The notes under the pieces were generated by a model. That model did not search any database. It worked only from the letters and a program-made list of their open reading frames with translations, and was not told the origin of the DNA. From positions 1-64,000 of the forward strand of contig JADJMS010000052.1 in the NCBI GenBank assembly GCA_016709495.1: 64,000 bases of DNA, read 5' to 3'. Position 1 is the first letter of the stretch. Each line of letters opens with the position of its first letter. This document shows positions 9,616-18,560 of the stretch, piece after piece. The DNA is from Candidatus Dechloromonas phosphorivorans (GTDB lineage Bacteria > Pseudomonadota > Gammaproteobacteria > Burkholderiales > Rhodocyclaceae). Both the position numbers and the translations under genes were made by a program.

Positions 9616-11088
9616 TCAGGCAGCCTTCTTGACTTCTTCGACAACAGCCTTCTTCCATGGCGGGACCAGATTGCCAAAGACCGGGCTGGACAAGGCGATG
9701 TCCATGTCGCGGGCAAAGATGGCGAAACCGTCGTAGCCGTGGTACGGGCCGGAGTAATCCCAGGAGTGCATCTGGCGCAGTGGAATACCCATTTTCTGGA
9801 AAATGTACTTTTCCTTGATGCCGGAGCCGACCATGTCGGGCTTCAGCTTCTTGACGAACTCTTCCAGTTCGAAACCGGTGACGTCGTCGTAGAGCAGGGT
9901 GGCATCACCCATTTCTTTGATCGTACGGTCGTAGTCATCGTTGTGGCCGAATTCGTAGCCGGTGCCGATCACTTCCATCCCGAGATCTTCGTAGGCGCCA
10001 ATCACGTGACGCGGACGCAGGCCGCCGACGTAGAGCATGACCTTCTTGCCCTGCAGACGCGGTTTGTACTTGGCGATGATCTCGTCGATCATCGGCTGGT
10101 AGCGGGCGATGACGGCTGCGGTTTTTTCCTTGACGGAATCGTCGAAGAAATCAGCAATTTTCTTGAGGGATTCGATAATCTTGGTCGGGCCGAAGAAGTT
10201 GTATTCCAGGTAAGGAATGCCGTACTTCTCTTCCATGTGACGGGAGATGTAGTTCATCGAACGGTAGCAGTGCAGCAGGTTGAGCTTCACTTTCGGGGTG
10301 TTCATCATTTCAGCAATGGTGCCGTCGCCGGACCACTGGGAAACAACGCGCAGACCCATTTCCTCGAGGATGATGCGGGTTGCCCAGGCATCGCCACCGA
10401 TGTTGTAGTCACCAATGATGGCGACATCGTAGGGGGTCGATTCGAAGGTGACACCGTCGCGCTTGTCGAGCACCCAGTCACGGATCGCGTCGTTGGCGAT
10501 GTGGTGGCCGAGGGACTGTGAAACGCCGCGGAAGCCTTCGCAACGAACCGGAACGATGGGCTTGCCGATGGCGGCAGCGCCTTTCTTGGAGACGGATTCG
10601 ATGTCGTCACCGATGAGGCCGATCGGGCACTCGGATTGAACCGAAATCCCCTTGTGCAGCGGGAAGAGCAGTTCGACTTCGTCGATCAGCTTGGCCAGCT
10701 TTTTGTCACCGCCGAAAACGATGTCTTTTTCCTGGAAATCCGAGGTGAAGTTCATCGTGCCGAAGGTATCGACGCCGGTGGTGCCGACATAGTAGTTACG
10801 ACGGCCAGCGCGGGAATATTGACCGCAACCGACGGGGCCGTGCGAGATGTGGATCATGTCCTTGATCGGACCCCAGACCACGCCTTTGGAACCGGCGTAG
10901 GCGCAACCACGAATGGTCATGACGCCCGGCAGGGACTTGCGGTTGGAAGTGATGCACTTCTTGGATTGTTCAACAGTTTGATCGTTGACCGCCAGATGCT
11001 TGGTGCGGTCCTTCTTGGCTTTTTCCGGATAAACCTCAAGCACCTCGGCAATGAGGGCTTCGGTTTCTTCGCGAGACAGAGTTGTCAT
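9616..11088 (-). CDS. nifD: Nitrogenase MoFe protein alpha chain
   Basis: NifD carries the FeMo-cofactor that reduces N2. The P-cluster ligands are visible at C62, C88 and C154, and the cofactor ligands at C274 (LLHCYRSMNY) and H441 (RQMHSWDYSG), the expected spacing for the family. Length is 490 aa. I start at the ATG at 11088 because AGGAGG lies just upstream and the N-terminus MTTLSREETEALIAEVLEVY matches NifD; an in-frame extension to 11178 runs through the nifH-nifD spacer and is not supported. It is the second gene of nifHDK. Confidence 0.97.
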   Translation of the reverse strand: MTTLSREETEALIAEVLEVYPEKAKKDRTKHLAVNDQTVEQSKKCITSNRKSLPGVMTIRGCAYAGSKGVVWGPIKDMIHISHGPVGCGQYSRAGRRNYYVGTTGVDTFGTMNFTSDFQEKDIVFGGDKKLAKLIDEVELLFPLHKGISVQSECPIGLIGDDIESVSKKGAAAIGKPIVPVRCEGFRGVSQSLGHHIANDAIRDWVLDKRDGVTFESTPYDVAIIGDYNIGGDAWATRIILEEMGLRVVSQWSGDGTIAEMMNTPKVKLNLLHCYRSMNYISRHMEEKYGIPYLEYNFFGPTKIIESLKKIADFFDDSVKEKTAAVIARYQPMIDEIIAKYKPRLQGKKVMLYVGGLRPRHVIGAYEDLGMEVIGTGYEFGHNDDYDRTIKEMGDATLLYDDVTGFELEEFVKKLKPDMVGSGIKEKYIFQKMGIPLRQMHSWDYSGPYHGYDGFAIFARDMDIALSSPVFGNLVPPWKKAVVEEVKKAA

Positions 11089-11140
11089 GTTTTCCTCCTG
11101 ACGCCGCCACCAATCTGTGACCGACGTACTGGTTGAAAGT

Positions 11141-11164
11141 CCCTCTTCCAGTAGTGGAAGAGGG
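11141..11164 (-). other. Perfect stem-loop between nifH and nifD
   Basis: CCCTCTTCCA-GTAG-TGGAAGAGGG is a perfect 10-bp stem with a 4-base loop in the 93-bp spacer. There is no following T run. Spacer hairpins of this kind are known to stabilise nifH mRNA and give more NifH than NifDK. Confidence 0.7.
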
Positions 11165-11181
11165 TGTTCGTCTTGCACTAC

Positions 11182-12072
11182 TTAGGCAGCTTCAGCGGCC
11201 AGCTCGGCGGCGGTCTTGCCGACGATGGTTTCGTCTTCGACTTCCATGATGCCGAATTCCATCAGGAGTTCTTCCAGCTCTTCCATCTCGATCGGGGTCG
11301 GGATGACGAAGTTGGTGTTGTTGACGATCTTGTTGGCGAGCTGGCGATATTCGTCAGCCTGCTTGTGCTTCGGATCGTACTCAACCATGGTCATGCGGCG
11401 GATTTCAGCGTGCTGAACAGCGTTGTCACGCGGCACGAAGTGGATCATGGTGGTGCCAAGGCGACCAGCCAGGGCCATGATCAATTCGTCTTCGCGGTCC
11501 GTGTTGCGGCTGTTGCAAATCAGGCCAGCCAAGCGGACAGAGCCGGAGTTCGCATACTTCACGATACCCTTGGCAATGTTGTTGGCAGCGTACATGGCCA
11601 TCATTTCGCCGGAACAGACGATGTAGATTTCCTGAGCCTTGTTTTCGCGGATCGGCATGGCGAAGCCACCACAAACCACGTCACCCAGCACGTCGTAGAA
11701 CACGAAGTCGAGGTCGTCAGAGTAAGCGCCTTCTTCTTCAAGGAAGTTGATGGCGGTGATAACGCCGCGGCCGGCACAGCCGACGCCTGGCTCCGGGCCA
11801 CCGGACTCAACGCACTTGATGCCGCCGAAACCGACGGAAAGGACGTCCTCGAGTTCGAGGTCTTCCACCGAGCCGGCTTCAGCCGCCAGGTGCATAACGG
11901 TGGTTTGAGCCTTTGAGTGCAGGATCAGTCGGGTTGAGTCGGCTTTTGGGTCGCAGCCAACGATCATAACTTTCTTGCCGGATTCAGCGAGTGCAGCCAC
12001 CAGATTCTGGGTGGTGGTGGACTTGCCGATGCCGCCTTTGCCATAAATGGCGCATTGACGTAGTTTTGCCAT
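11182..12072 (-). CDS. nifH: Nitrogenase iron protein
   Basis: NifH is the ATP-driven electron donor to the MoFe protein. The 296-aa sequence has the P-loop GKGGIGKS (residues 11-18) and the 4Fe-4S cysteines C99 (GVGCAGRG) and C134 (DVVCGGFA). R102 lies in the GRG target of DraT, whose gene is divergent and adjacent. The C-terminus is Glu/Ala-rich. A ribosome site (AAGGAG) precedes the ATG. It is the first gene of the operon, driven from a sigma54-type promoter near 12136-12152. Confidence 0.98.
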   Translation of the reverse strand: MAKLRQCAIYGKGGIGKSTTTQNLVAALAESGKKVMIVGCDPKADSTRLILHSKAQTTVMHLAAEAGSVEDLELEDVLSVGFGGIKCVESGGPEPGVGCAGRGVITAINFLEEEGAYSDDLDFVFYDVLGDVVCGGFAMPIRENKAQEIYIVCSGEMMAMYAANNIAKGIVKYANSGSVRLAGLICNSRNTDREDELIMALAGRLGTTMIHFVPRDNAVQHAEIRRMTMVEYDPKHKQADEYRQLANKIVNNTNFVIPTPIEMEELEELLMEFGIMEVEDETIVGKTAAELAAEAA

Positions 12073-12088
12073 GGTGTAATCTCCTTAA

Positions 12089-12166
12089 TCTGTCAGTCGA
12101 GTTGCGAAGGAATTATTGAGAGTCGCACCTCACCTTGGCACGTTGCGTGCCAGCTCGACTGACAGA
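12089..12166. repeat. 13-bp perfect inverted repeat framing the nifH-draT promoter
   Basis: TCTGTCAGTCGAG at 12089-12101 is repeated inverted as CTCGACTGACAGA at 12154-12166. The palindromic sigma54-like element lies between the arms. The transcript of nifH would include only the left arm, so this acts, if at all, as DNA or in an upstream read-through RNA. Confidence 0.65.
12136..12152. promoter_or_regulatory. Palindromic sigma54-type promoter between nifH and draT
   Basis: TGGCACG-TTG-CGTGCCA reads as GG-N10-GC on both strands, so the same site could serve nifH (leader of about 50 nt) and draT (leader of about 25 nt). The -12 half is GTGC rather than the consensus TTGC. The sigma54 reading is established for nif genes; the two-way use is inference. 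Confidence 0.65.
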
Positions 12167-12187
12167 CCATAATCGATTGATTTTTAA

Positions 12188-13174
12188 ATGAAAAATAAAT
12201 GTACGACGCGTGTTGTTGGGGCGGAGACTTCCGACAATTCCCCTACGTTTTGTAGGGGTGACGACAATGCGTCGAGCACAAGCGAGACAAAGCCGCTCTC
12301 AGGCGACGACAGTTTCCAATCTGACTCATTGCGAGGCAGCCACGGGCTTCAGGCCGGGGCAACTCACACAGCCTCTTTGCCTCGCGAGGCGAGACTGCCC
12401 ATTAATCGTTGCAATTTGCCCGCGGTGGTTTTGGGTGGACTCACTTATCAGCGTCATCCCAGTCCACTCCTTATCGATGGCGTTGCCGAATTGCACGCCG
12501 ACCTCTTCCGACGTTTGAATGCGGCGCCTGCTGCCGCCCTGGCCGATGTCTTTCGCGATTATTTGACCGTGCACTTTCGGCTCGAACGCCCGGAAGAGAT
12601 TGGTTTCACCGGTTTGAAGAAAAGCCGGGCCAAGGCCAACTACGTGCGCATGATCCGCGGCTGGAGCTTTGATTCGGACAGTCGTGAGGCGGCGGTGCTC
12701 AAAGGCTGGGTTGAATCGCGTTTTGGCTTGATGCCGCGATATCACAAGCAGCCCTTGCGGGATCCATCGAGCGATGCTTATCGACGCTACATGGAAATGC
12801 GCTCGCATGGCCTGTATGGCACCAATGCCCTCGAATCACAATTTGATCTGGTTTATGCCTTCTGCCAGCTGGAGCTGGCCCTGCGGCATCCGGGGGTGAG
12901 CCATGTCATGCTCTATCGAGGAATCAATCGCATGGACGAGCACGAAGTGCTGGCTAAAGGCGAGGACGGGCGCCACGTTATTCTGCTCAACAACCTCAAT
13001 TCCTTCACCTGCAGCCGGGAGCGGGCTTGCGAGTTCGGCGACTATATTGTTGCGGTCGACGTCCCTTTGACCAAGATTTTTTTCTATTGCGGTTTGTTGC
13101 CCGGTGTCCTGCAAGGTGAAGATGAGTTTTTGGGGAGGGGGGGCGTGGGTGAGGTCACATTGTCGACAATGTGA
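12188..13174 (+). CDS. draT: NAD+-dinitrogen-reductase ADP-ribosyltransferase
   Basis: DraT switches nitrogenase off by ADP-ribosylating the Arg of NifH (R102 here) when ammonium is added or energy falls. The core starts near residue 65 (LPREARLPINRCNLPA) and includes LTYQRHPSPLLIDGV, ESQFDLVYAFCQLELAL, MLYRGINRMDEHEVL and NNLNSFTCSRERACEFGDYI, all typical of the family. The first 60 residues are not DraT-like and contain the NifA site of the opposite gene. The real start may lie later, at a non-ATG codon near 12375, or the N-terminus may be misread. No draG is seen in the window. Confidence 0.9.
   Translation: MKNKCTTRVVGAETSDNSPTFCRGDDNASSTSETKPLSGDDSFQSDSLRGSHGLQAGATHTASLPREARLPINRCNLPAVVLGGLTYQRHPSPLLIDGVAELHADLFRRLNAAPAAALADVFRDYLTVHFRLERPEEIGFTGLKKSRAKANYVRMIRGWSFDSDSREAAVLKGWVESRFGLMPRYHKQPLRDPSSDAYRRYMEMRSHGLYGTNALESQFDLVYAFCQLELALRHPGVSHVMLYRGINRMDEHEVLAKGEDGRHVILLNNLNSFTCSRERACEFGDYIVAVDVPLTKIFFYCGLLPGVLQGEDEFLGRGGVGEVTLSTM
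12251..12266. promoter_or_regulatory. NifA upstream activator site
   Basis: TGT-AGGGGTGACG-ACA fits TGT-N10-ACA exactly and lies about 100 bases upstream of the nifH -24 element, the usual distance for NifA. It falls inside the 5' part of the annotated draT frame, where it could still serve nifH. Confidence 0.6.
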
Positions 13175-13220
13175 TGGAGGTCGGGGAAACCCAACCCCAT
13201 ACAGTGCAATAATTCCACCC

Positions 13221-16200
13221 ATGCCAGCCGATACCAACAACCCCGTTCAGCGCGTCGTCAAAATTCGCCGCGACTACAACACCTGGGTCGCCAATGAAAC
13301 GCTGGAGGATTACGCGCTGCGTTTTACGCCGCGCAGTTTTCGCAAGTGGTCCGAGTTGCGCGTGGCCAATACGGCTTTTGGTGCAGCCTCCTTTCTGGTA
13401 CTTGAAGCGGTGGGGGCAACGATGCTGGTCAACGCCGGCTTCATCAACGCCTTCTGGGCCATTCTGGCGACAGGGTTGATCATTTTCCTGATCGGTTTAC
13501 CAATCAGCAGTATGGCTGCCAAGCACGGACTGGATATGGATTTGCTGACGCGCGGTGCTGGCTTCGGCTATATCGGTTCGACCATTACTTCGCTGATCTA
13601 CGCTTCGTTTACCTTCATATTCTTCGCGCTTGAAGCGGCGATCATGGCCTATGCGCTGGAGCTTGCCTTCCACATTCCGCCAGCCTGGGGCTATCTGATT
13701 TGTGCGATGGTCGTTATCCCGCTGGTTACCCACGGTGTGACCGCCATCAGCCGCTTGCAGGCGTGGACGCAACCGCTCTGGCTGGGTCTTCTGGTGCTGC
13801 CTTATGCTTTCGTTTTCATTGAAGAGCCGCAAGCACTGAATGGACTGTGGCAATACGCCGGCGAAAAAGGTAATGGCGGTAGCTTCAACCCCCATCTTTT
13901 TGGCGCCGCGCTGACTGTCGGCATTGCCCTGGTGACGCAGATGGGCGAACAGGTCGATTACCTGCGCTTCATGCCGGAACGTACCGCCGCCAATCGCAAA
14001 CGCTGGTGGCTGGCAGTGGTGATAGGTGGCCCCGGCTGGGTGGTGCCGGGCATCCTGAAAATGCTGGGTGGCTCGCTGCTCGCCTGGCTGGCCTTGCGCA
14101 ATGGTGTGCCGTCCGACAAGGCGGTGGACCCGAATCAGATGTACCTGATCGGTTTCTCGCATGTCTTTGACAATACGACGCTGGCAATCGCTGCAACGGC
14201 GCTGTTTGTCGTTGTTTCCCAACTCAAGATCAACGTCACCAACGCCTATGCCGGCTCGTTGGCCTGGTCCAACTTTTTTTCCCGGCTGACACACAGTCAT
14301 CCCGGCCGTGTGGTCTGGGTTGTTTTCAATACGCTGATTGCGTTGCTGTTGATGGAGTTGAACGTCTTTCAGGCGCTCGGGCAGGTGCTCGGGCTGTATT
14401 CCAATATTGCGATTTCCTGGATGGCGGCTGTCGTTGCCGATCTGGTAATCAACAAGCCGCTGGGGTTGTCGCCACCGGGCCTCGAATTCAAGCGTAGCAA
14501 TCTTTACGACATCAACCCGGTGGGAGTCGGTGCGATGGGCATTGCCTCACTGCTCTCGATTGCCGCTTTTGTTGGACTGTTGGGGGCTGAGATTCAACCT
14601 TATGCCTCATTCGTTGCCTTGTTCACTGCTTTTCTGGTTTCACCACTGATCGCCTGGGTAACTGGCGGTCGCTACTATCTGGCTCGTCCCAAACAGATTG
14701 TTTCGGTCAACGCCCAAAAATGCGTCATTTGTGAGCGCGATTACGAAGGTGAGGATATGGCGCATTGTCCGGCCTACCAGGGGCCGATCTGCTCGCTATG
14801 CTGCTCGCTTGATGCCCGTTGCCACGATCTTTGCAAGCCCGAGGCCAATCTGACGGCGCAATGGAACGCGGTGTTGCGCCGCCTGCTACCGGCGGTGGTT
14901 TTGCCCTATCTGGAAACCGGTTTAGGTCATTATTTGCTCCTGATGACTGGCATGGTGCCGCTGCTCGCACTGGTCTTGGGCGTGCTTTATACCCACGAAC
15001 TGCTTTCTCTGGGTGCCGATCAAACCGTCCTGATCGCCGCCTTGCGCGACAGCTTTATCAAGGCCTTTGCTGCGCTGCTTTTGCTTTCTGGCGTCGGTGC
15101 CTGGTGGATGGTGTTGACTCAGCAAAGCCGCAAAGTGGCGCAGGAAGAGTCGAATCGCCAGACCCAGTTGCTGATGCAGGAAATAGAATCACATCAGCGT
15201 ACCGACGAGCAATTGCAGAAGGCCAAACAGCTTGCCGAGCAGGCCAATCAGGCGAAAAGCCGTTACATCACGGCGATCAGCCACGAACTACGAACGCCGC
15301 TCAACAGCATTCTGGGCTATGCGCAAATTCTCGACGCTGATGAGAACATTCCGCCGCAGCGCAAACAGGCGGTCAGCGTGATCCGGCGCAGTGGCGATCA
15401 TTTGTTGTCGGTGATTGAAGGCACGTTGGATATAGCCCGAATTGAAGGTGGCAAGCTGACGCTGGAAGTCAAAGCGCTGGATTTTCCTGATTTCATGCAG
15501 CAGATTGTCGGCATGTTTGAATTGCAGGCACGCAACAAAGGCCTGTCATTTGAATATCGGCCAATCGGTGAAATTCCCCCCGTGGTGCGTGGTGACGAAC
15601 GGCGTTTGCGCCAGATTCTGATCAACGTGCTGGGCAATGCGGTCAAATTTACCGTGCGTGGCGGCGTCACCTTTCAGCTCGAATGCCGGCGAGACATGGC
15701 AGTTTTCGAAGTTCGCGATACCGGCCCCGGTATTCCCGCGAGCGATCTCGAGCGAATTTTCGAGCCATTCGTCCGTGGTAGTACCGTGCAGGCAGGCGGT
15801 AGTGGCGTTGGCCTGACCATTGCTCGCATGCTGACCGACCTGATGGGTGGCGAGATGCAGGTCAGCAGTACGCCGGGCGAAGGCACGCTGTTTCGTATTC
15901 GTCTGTTTCTCCCGCAGGTGCATTCGGCGCAGGCCGCCAGCGAATTGCCGCGCGCCAATCGCGTCGGTTATGTCGGTATCCGCCGTCGTATTCTGGTGGT
16001 TGATAATGAAAAGGTTGATCGTGACATGCTGCAAAGTGTCCTTGATCCGCTCGGTTTTCAGGTTGAACAGGCAGCCAGCGGCTACGAGGCCTTGCAGATC
16101 ATTCCGCGTTTTGCCCCGCACCTGGTCTTCATGGATCTAGGCATGCCCGGTATTGACGGTTGGGAAACCATACGCCGCATCCGTAGACAGTCGCTGACCG

Positions 16201-16601
16201 ATGCCCATATCGCCATCCTCTCCGCCAATGCCTTCGACAAGGGGTTGGAAAACGATGCCGGGGTAGTAGCTGAAGACTTTATCGTCAAACCACTAAGGGT
16301 CAATGAACTGCTCACTTGGATCGGTCGCAAGCTGCAACTTGACTGGGTGCTGGCCGAGACGCCTGTCGTTGCAGCGTCAATTGCTGAACCTTTGCCGCTG
16401 ATCGCGCCGGACGCCGAACATCTGGCTGCGCTCGAAGAGGTGATCAATCTCGGCTACCTGCGCGGCATCCTCAATAAACTGGGCGAAATCGAGCGCCTGG
16501 GGGCAGAACATGCCGAATTCGTCCGTGTGCTGCGCGAACTGGCGCGCCAGTTCCAGTTTGACGCCATGAAAGAAATCCTGCGAAAAAAGGGTCAGAAATG
16601 A
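13221..16601 (+). CDS. NCS1-permease/histidine-kinase/receiver fusion sensor
   Basis: A 1126-aa membrane protein. Residues 1-490 are a 12-segment NCS1 (purine/cytosine permease-like) transporter, with NVTNAYAGSLAWSNF as the family signature. Residues 500-540 form a Cys-rich cluster (CVICERDYEGEDMAHC, CSLCC, CHDLC) that could bind metal. Two more membrane segments and a coiled coil lead to HisKA (SHELRTPLNSILGY, near 687), HATPase (ILINVLGNAVKF; DTGPGIP) and a receiver (VVDNEKVDRD, phospho-Asp in VFMDLGMPG, near 970). I start at the ATG at 13221; an in-frame extension overlaps draT. It is coupled to the next gene by an ATGA overlap. Ligand unknown; a purine, pyrimidine or ureide sensor is inference. 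Confidence 0.9.
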   Translation: MPADTNNPVQRVVKIRRDYNTWVANETLEDYALRFTPRSFRKWSELRVANTAFGAASFLVLEAVGATMLVNAGFINAFWAILATGLIIFLIGLPISSMAAKHGLDMDLLTRGAGFGYIGSTITSLIYASFTFIFFALEAAIMAYALELAFHIPPAWGYLICAMVVIPLVTHGVTAISRLQAWTQPLWLGLLVLPYAFVFIEEPQALNGLWQYAGEKGNGGSFNPHLFGAALTVGIALVTQMGEQVDYLRFMPERTAANRKRWWLAVVIGGPGWVVPGILKMLGGSLLAWLALRNGVPSDKAVDPNQMYLIGFSHVFDNTTLAIAATALFVVVSQLKINVTNAYAGSLAWSNFFSRLTHSHPGRVVWVVFNTLIALLLMELNVFQALGQVLGLYSNIAISWMAAVVADLVINKPLGLSPPGLEFKRSNLYDINPVGVGAMGIASLLSIAAFVGLLGAEIQPYASFVALFTAFLVSPLIAWVTGGRYYLARPKQIVSVNAQKCVICERDYEGEDMAHCPAYQGPICSLCCSLDARCHDLCKPEANLTAQWNAVLRRLLPAVVLPYLETGLGHYLLLMTGMVPLLALVLGVLYTHELLSLGADQTVLIAALRDSFIKAFAALLLLSGVGAWWMVLTQQSRKVAQEESNRQTQLLMQEIESHQRTDEQLQKAKQLAEQANQAKSRYITAISHELRTPLNSILGYAQILDADENIPPQRKQAVSVIRRSGDHLLSVIEGTLDIARIEGGKLTLEVKALDFPDFMQQIVGMFELQARNKGLSFEYRPIGEIPPVVRGDERRLRQILINVLGNAVKFTVRGGVTFQLECRRDMAVFEVRDTGPGIPASDLERIFEPFVRGSTVQAGGSGVGLTIARMLTDLMGGEMQVSSTPGEGTLFRIRLFLPQVHSAQAASELPRANRVGYVGIRRRILVVDNEKVDRDMLQSVLDPLGFQVEQAASGYEALQIIPRFAPHLVFMDLGMPGIDGWETIRRIRRQSLTDAHIAILSANAFDKGLENDAGVVAEDFIVKPLRVNELLTWIGRKLQLDWVLAETPVVAASIAEPLPLIAPDAEHLAALEEVINLGYLRGILNKLGEIERLGAEHAEFVRVLRELARQFQFDAMKEILRKKGQK

Positions 16602-17548
16602 ATGTAAACCGCGCCCCGAAGGAAGTCCCCTTGCGGGACAACCTTTCGGAAATTGTCCTGATCGTAGATGACATTCCGGAAAATCTCTCGCTGCTGCACG
16701 ACGCGCTGGATGAAACCGGCTACACCGTGCTCGTCGCCACCAACGGCGAATCCGCTTTGCAGCGGGCGCGCCTCAGTTTGCCGGACGTCATTCTGCTCGA
16801 CGCCCTGATGCCGGGGATGGACGGCTTCGAAGTCGCGCGCCGTCTGAAAGCAGACTTCGCCACCCAGCACATTCCCATCGTTTTCATGACCGGGCTGACT
16901 GAAACTGAACACGTGGTTGCCGCCTTTGCCGCCGGCGGCGCTGATTATGTGACCAAGCCGATTCGCCCGCCGGAAGTGCTGGCGCGCATCGCTGCACACA
17001 TGATGAATGCCCGCCAGATGAAGCAGGCACGCAGCGCGCTGGACGCCTTCGGCCAGGCCACCGTGGCGGTACGTGCCGTCGACGGAAAGCTGGTCTGGCA
17101 AACCCCGCTCGCCCGCAAATTGCTCAAGGACTACTTCGCCAACCCCGAAGAGGTGGCGCCGGAGGAGTTGCTGGCCTGGATCCGCGATGCCAATCAGGCG
17201 CGCCGTTGCAACCGCGAACCGCGCCCGTTGCTTGTCGCCCAAGGCAATCGCCGCCTGCTGGCTTCTTTTCACGATCAAACCGGCGATGAAGAATGGCTGG
17301 TTGTGCTGCGTGAAGAGAACGACGCTTCCGCCATCGAATCACTGATCGCCGCCTTCCGCTTGACCCAGCGCGAAGCCGAAGTGCTTTACTGGGTCGTGCA
17401 GGGCAAGACCAGCAACGATATTGGCGACATCCTCGGCAACAGTCCGCGCACGGTTAACAAACATCTCGAGCATGTATTCGAAAAGCTCGGCGTCGAAACC
17501 CGCACGGCGGCGGCCAATCTGGCGCTGGGGAAAATGCGCGGAACTTAG
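16598..17548 (+). CDS. Response regulator, receiver plus LuxR-type HTH
   Basis: The partner of the fusion kinase upstream, overlapping it by four bases. Residues 20-140 are a receiver (LIVDDIPEN; phospho-Asp in ILLDALMPGMDGF; Lys in YVTKPIRPP). Residues 145-240 look PAS-like. Residues 250-310 are a LuxR-type helix-turn-helix (LTQREAEVLYWVVQGKTS, then NSPRTVNKHLEHVFEKLGV). A middle domain between receiver and HTH is less common than the plain NarL layout. Regulon unknown. Confidence 0.88.
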   Translation: MNVNRAPKEVPLRDNLSEIVLIVDDIPENLSLLHDALDETGYTVLVATNGESALQRARLSLPDVILLDALMPGMDGFEVARRLKADFATQHIPIVFMTGLTETEHVVAAFAAGGADYVTKPIRPPEVLARIAAHMMNARQMKQARSALDAFGQATVAVRAVDGKLVWQTPLARKLLKDYFANPEEVAPEELLAWIRDANQARRCNREPRPLLVAQGNRRLLASFHDQTGDEEWLVVLREENDASAIESLIAAFRLTQREAEVLYWVVQGKTSNDIGDILGNSPRTVNKHLEHVFEKLGVETRTAAANLALGKMRGT

Positions 17549-17631
17549 CGTCGACCGTGAATTAGTTACTCCCACAAGCGCGCGGTCTGGCATTTACTTG
17601 TCACCAGCGCGTAATTTTCGGGAGCACGGCG

Positions 17632-17865
17632 ATGAACGTCATCTATAGCAGCAAACATTTCTGGATCCTTTCCTATCCGGAACAGCAGGGTTTCGAGTTG
17701 TTCGACAAGTACCACCTGCGCACGCTGTTTCTCGACGGCGCCTCAGCGCAGAATTTCCGGCATGCCATGGAGGAAATTCCGGAAAGCCAGCGCAATGAGG
17801 AAGAGTTTGATGCCTGGCTTGATGGTCTTTGCGACGAGAACGCTCAACCCATCGTTTTTCACTGA
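17632..17865 (+). CDS. DUF3567-like small protein
   Basis: A 77-aa protein starting MNVIYSSKHFWILSYPEQQG and ending DENAQPIVFH. The start, the FELFDKY segment and the QPxVxH end resemble DUF3567 proteins of betaproteobacteria, which have no known role. The ATG follows a GGGAGCACGGCG ribosome site. It lies downstream of the response regulator with an 83-bp gap. Confidence 0.6.
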   Translation: MNVIYSSKHFWILSYPEQQGFELFDKYHLRTLFLDGASAQNFRHAMEEIPESQRNEEEFDAWLDGLCDENAQPIVFH

Positions 17866-17888
17866 TTTTTCCGCATTATCGGCAGCAA

Positions 17889-18560
17889 TCAGCGCATCCC
17901 GCCATAGTCCTCGGCCAGTCGGTCATAGTGCGGGTGCGCTTTGCTTTCCAGCAAGGCGTCGGCGTACCATTCGCGCATGGCCGGGTGGGCCAGCATGGTG
18001 TCGCGATAGCTGGCGGCAAGGGGCGGCAGGGCTGCGTTATAGATGTGCAGGCGCCAGACCAGCGGGGCAAACATCGCATCGGCCACACTGAAGGCACCGA
18101 ACAGGTAAGGGCCATCGGCCGTTGCAAACTGCGTGCGCGCCTCTTCCCAGATTTCAATGACGCGGTCGATGTCGCGCTGGACTTCGGTTGAAGCAGGCTT
18201 GCCCTTCAGCTTGAACTTCAGGTTCATCGGCATCGCCGTTCTCAACGGCACAAAACCGGCATGCATTTCCGCCGAGATGCTGCGCGCGCGCGCCCTGGCA
18301 CGGGCATCGGCCGGCCACATGGCTGGGTAGCGTTCGGCCAGGAACTCGGCAATGGCAATGCTTTCCCAGACCTGAAAGCCGTCTTCATGCAGGCTGGGCA
18401 CGCGGGCATTGCCGGCCAGCGGCTTGAGCACCGGGTTGTAGTCGCGCCCAGCCACCGAAACCATGTGTTCCCGAAAAGGAATGGAAAAATGCTTGAGCAG
18501 CAGCCAGGCGCGCAGGGACCAGGATGAGTAGTTCTTGTTGCCGATATAAAGATCAAACAT
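17889..18560 (-). CDS. Glutathione S-transferase family protein
   Basis: A 223-aa protein with a thioredoxin-like N-terminal domain (MFDLYIGNKNYSSWSLRAWL, then ESIAIAEFLAERYP for the GSH gamma-glutamyl site) and an all-helical C domain. The NYSSWSLR turn carries the likely catalytic Ser. It is convergent with the DUF3567 gene and overlaps the end of the DUF2917 gene by eight bases. Substrate unknown. Confidence 0.88.
   Translation of the reverse strand: MFDLYIGNKNYSSWSLRAWLLLKHFSIPFREHMVSVAGRDYNPVLKPLAGNARVPSLHEDGFQVWESIAIAEFLAERYPAMWPADARARARARSISAEMHAGFVPLRTAMPMNLKFKLKGKPASTEVQRDIDRVIEIWEEARTQFATADGPYLFGAFSVADAMFAPLVWRLHIYNAALPPLAASYRDTMLAHPAMREWYADALLESKAHPHYDRLAEDYGGMR

Noticed and set aside
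9739..10521. Long open frame on the plus strand opposite nifD
   Set aside because: It is the complement of nifD, has no family motifs and no ribosome site. nifD is certain.
11164..11916. Long open frame opposite nifH
   Set aside because: Shadow of nifH codon use; no motif or promoter supports it.
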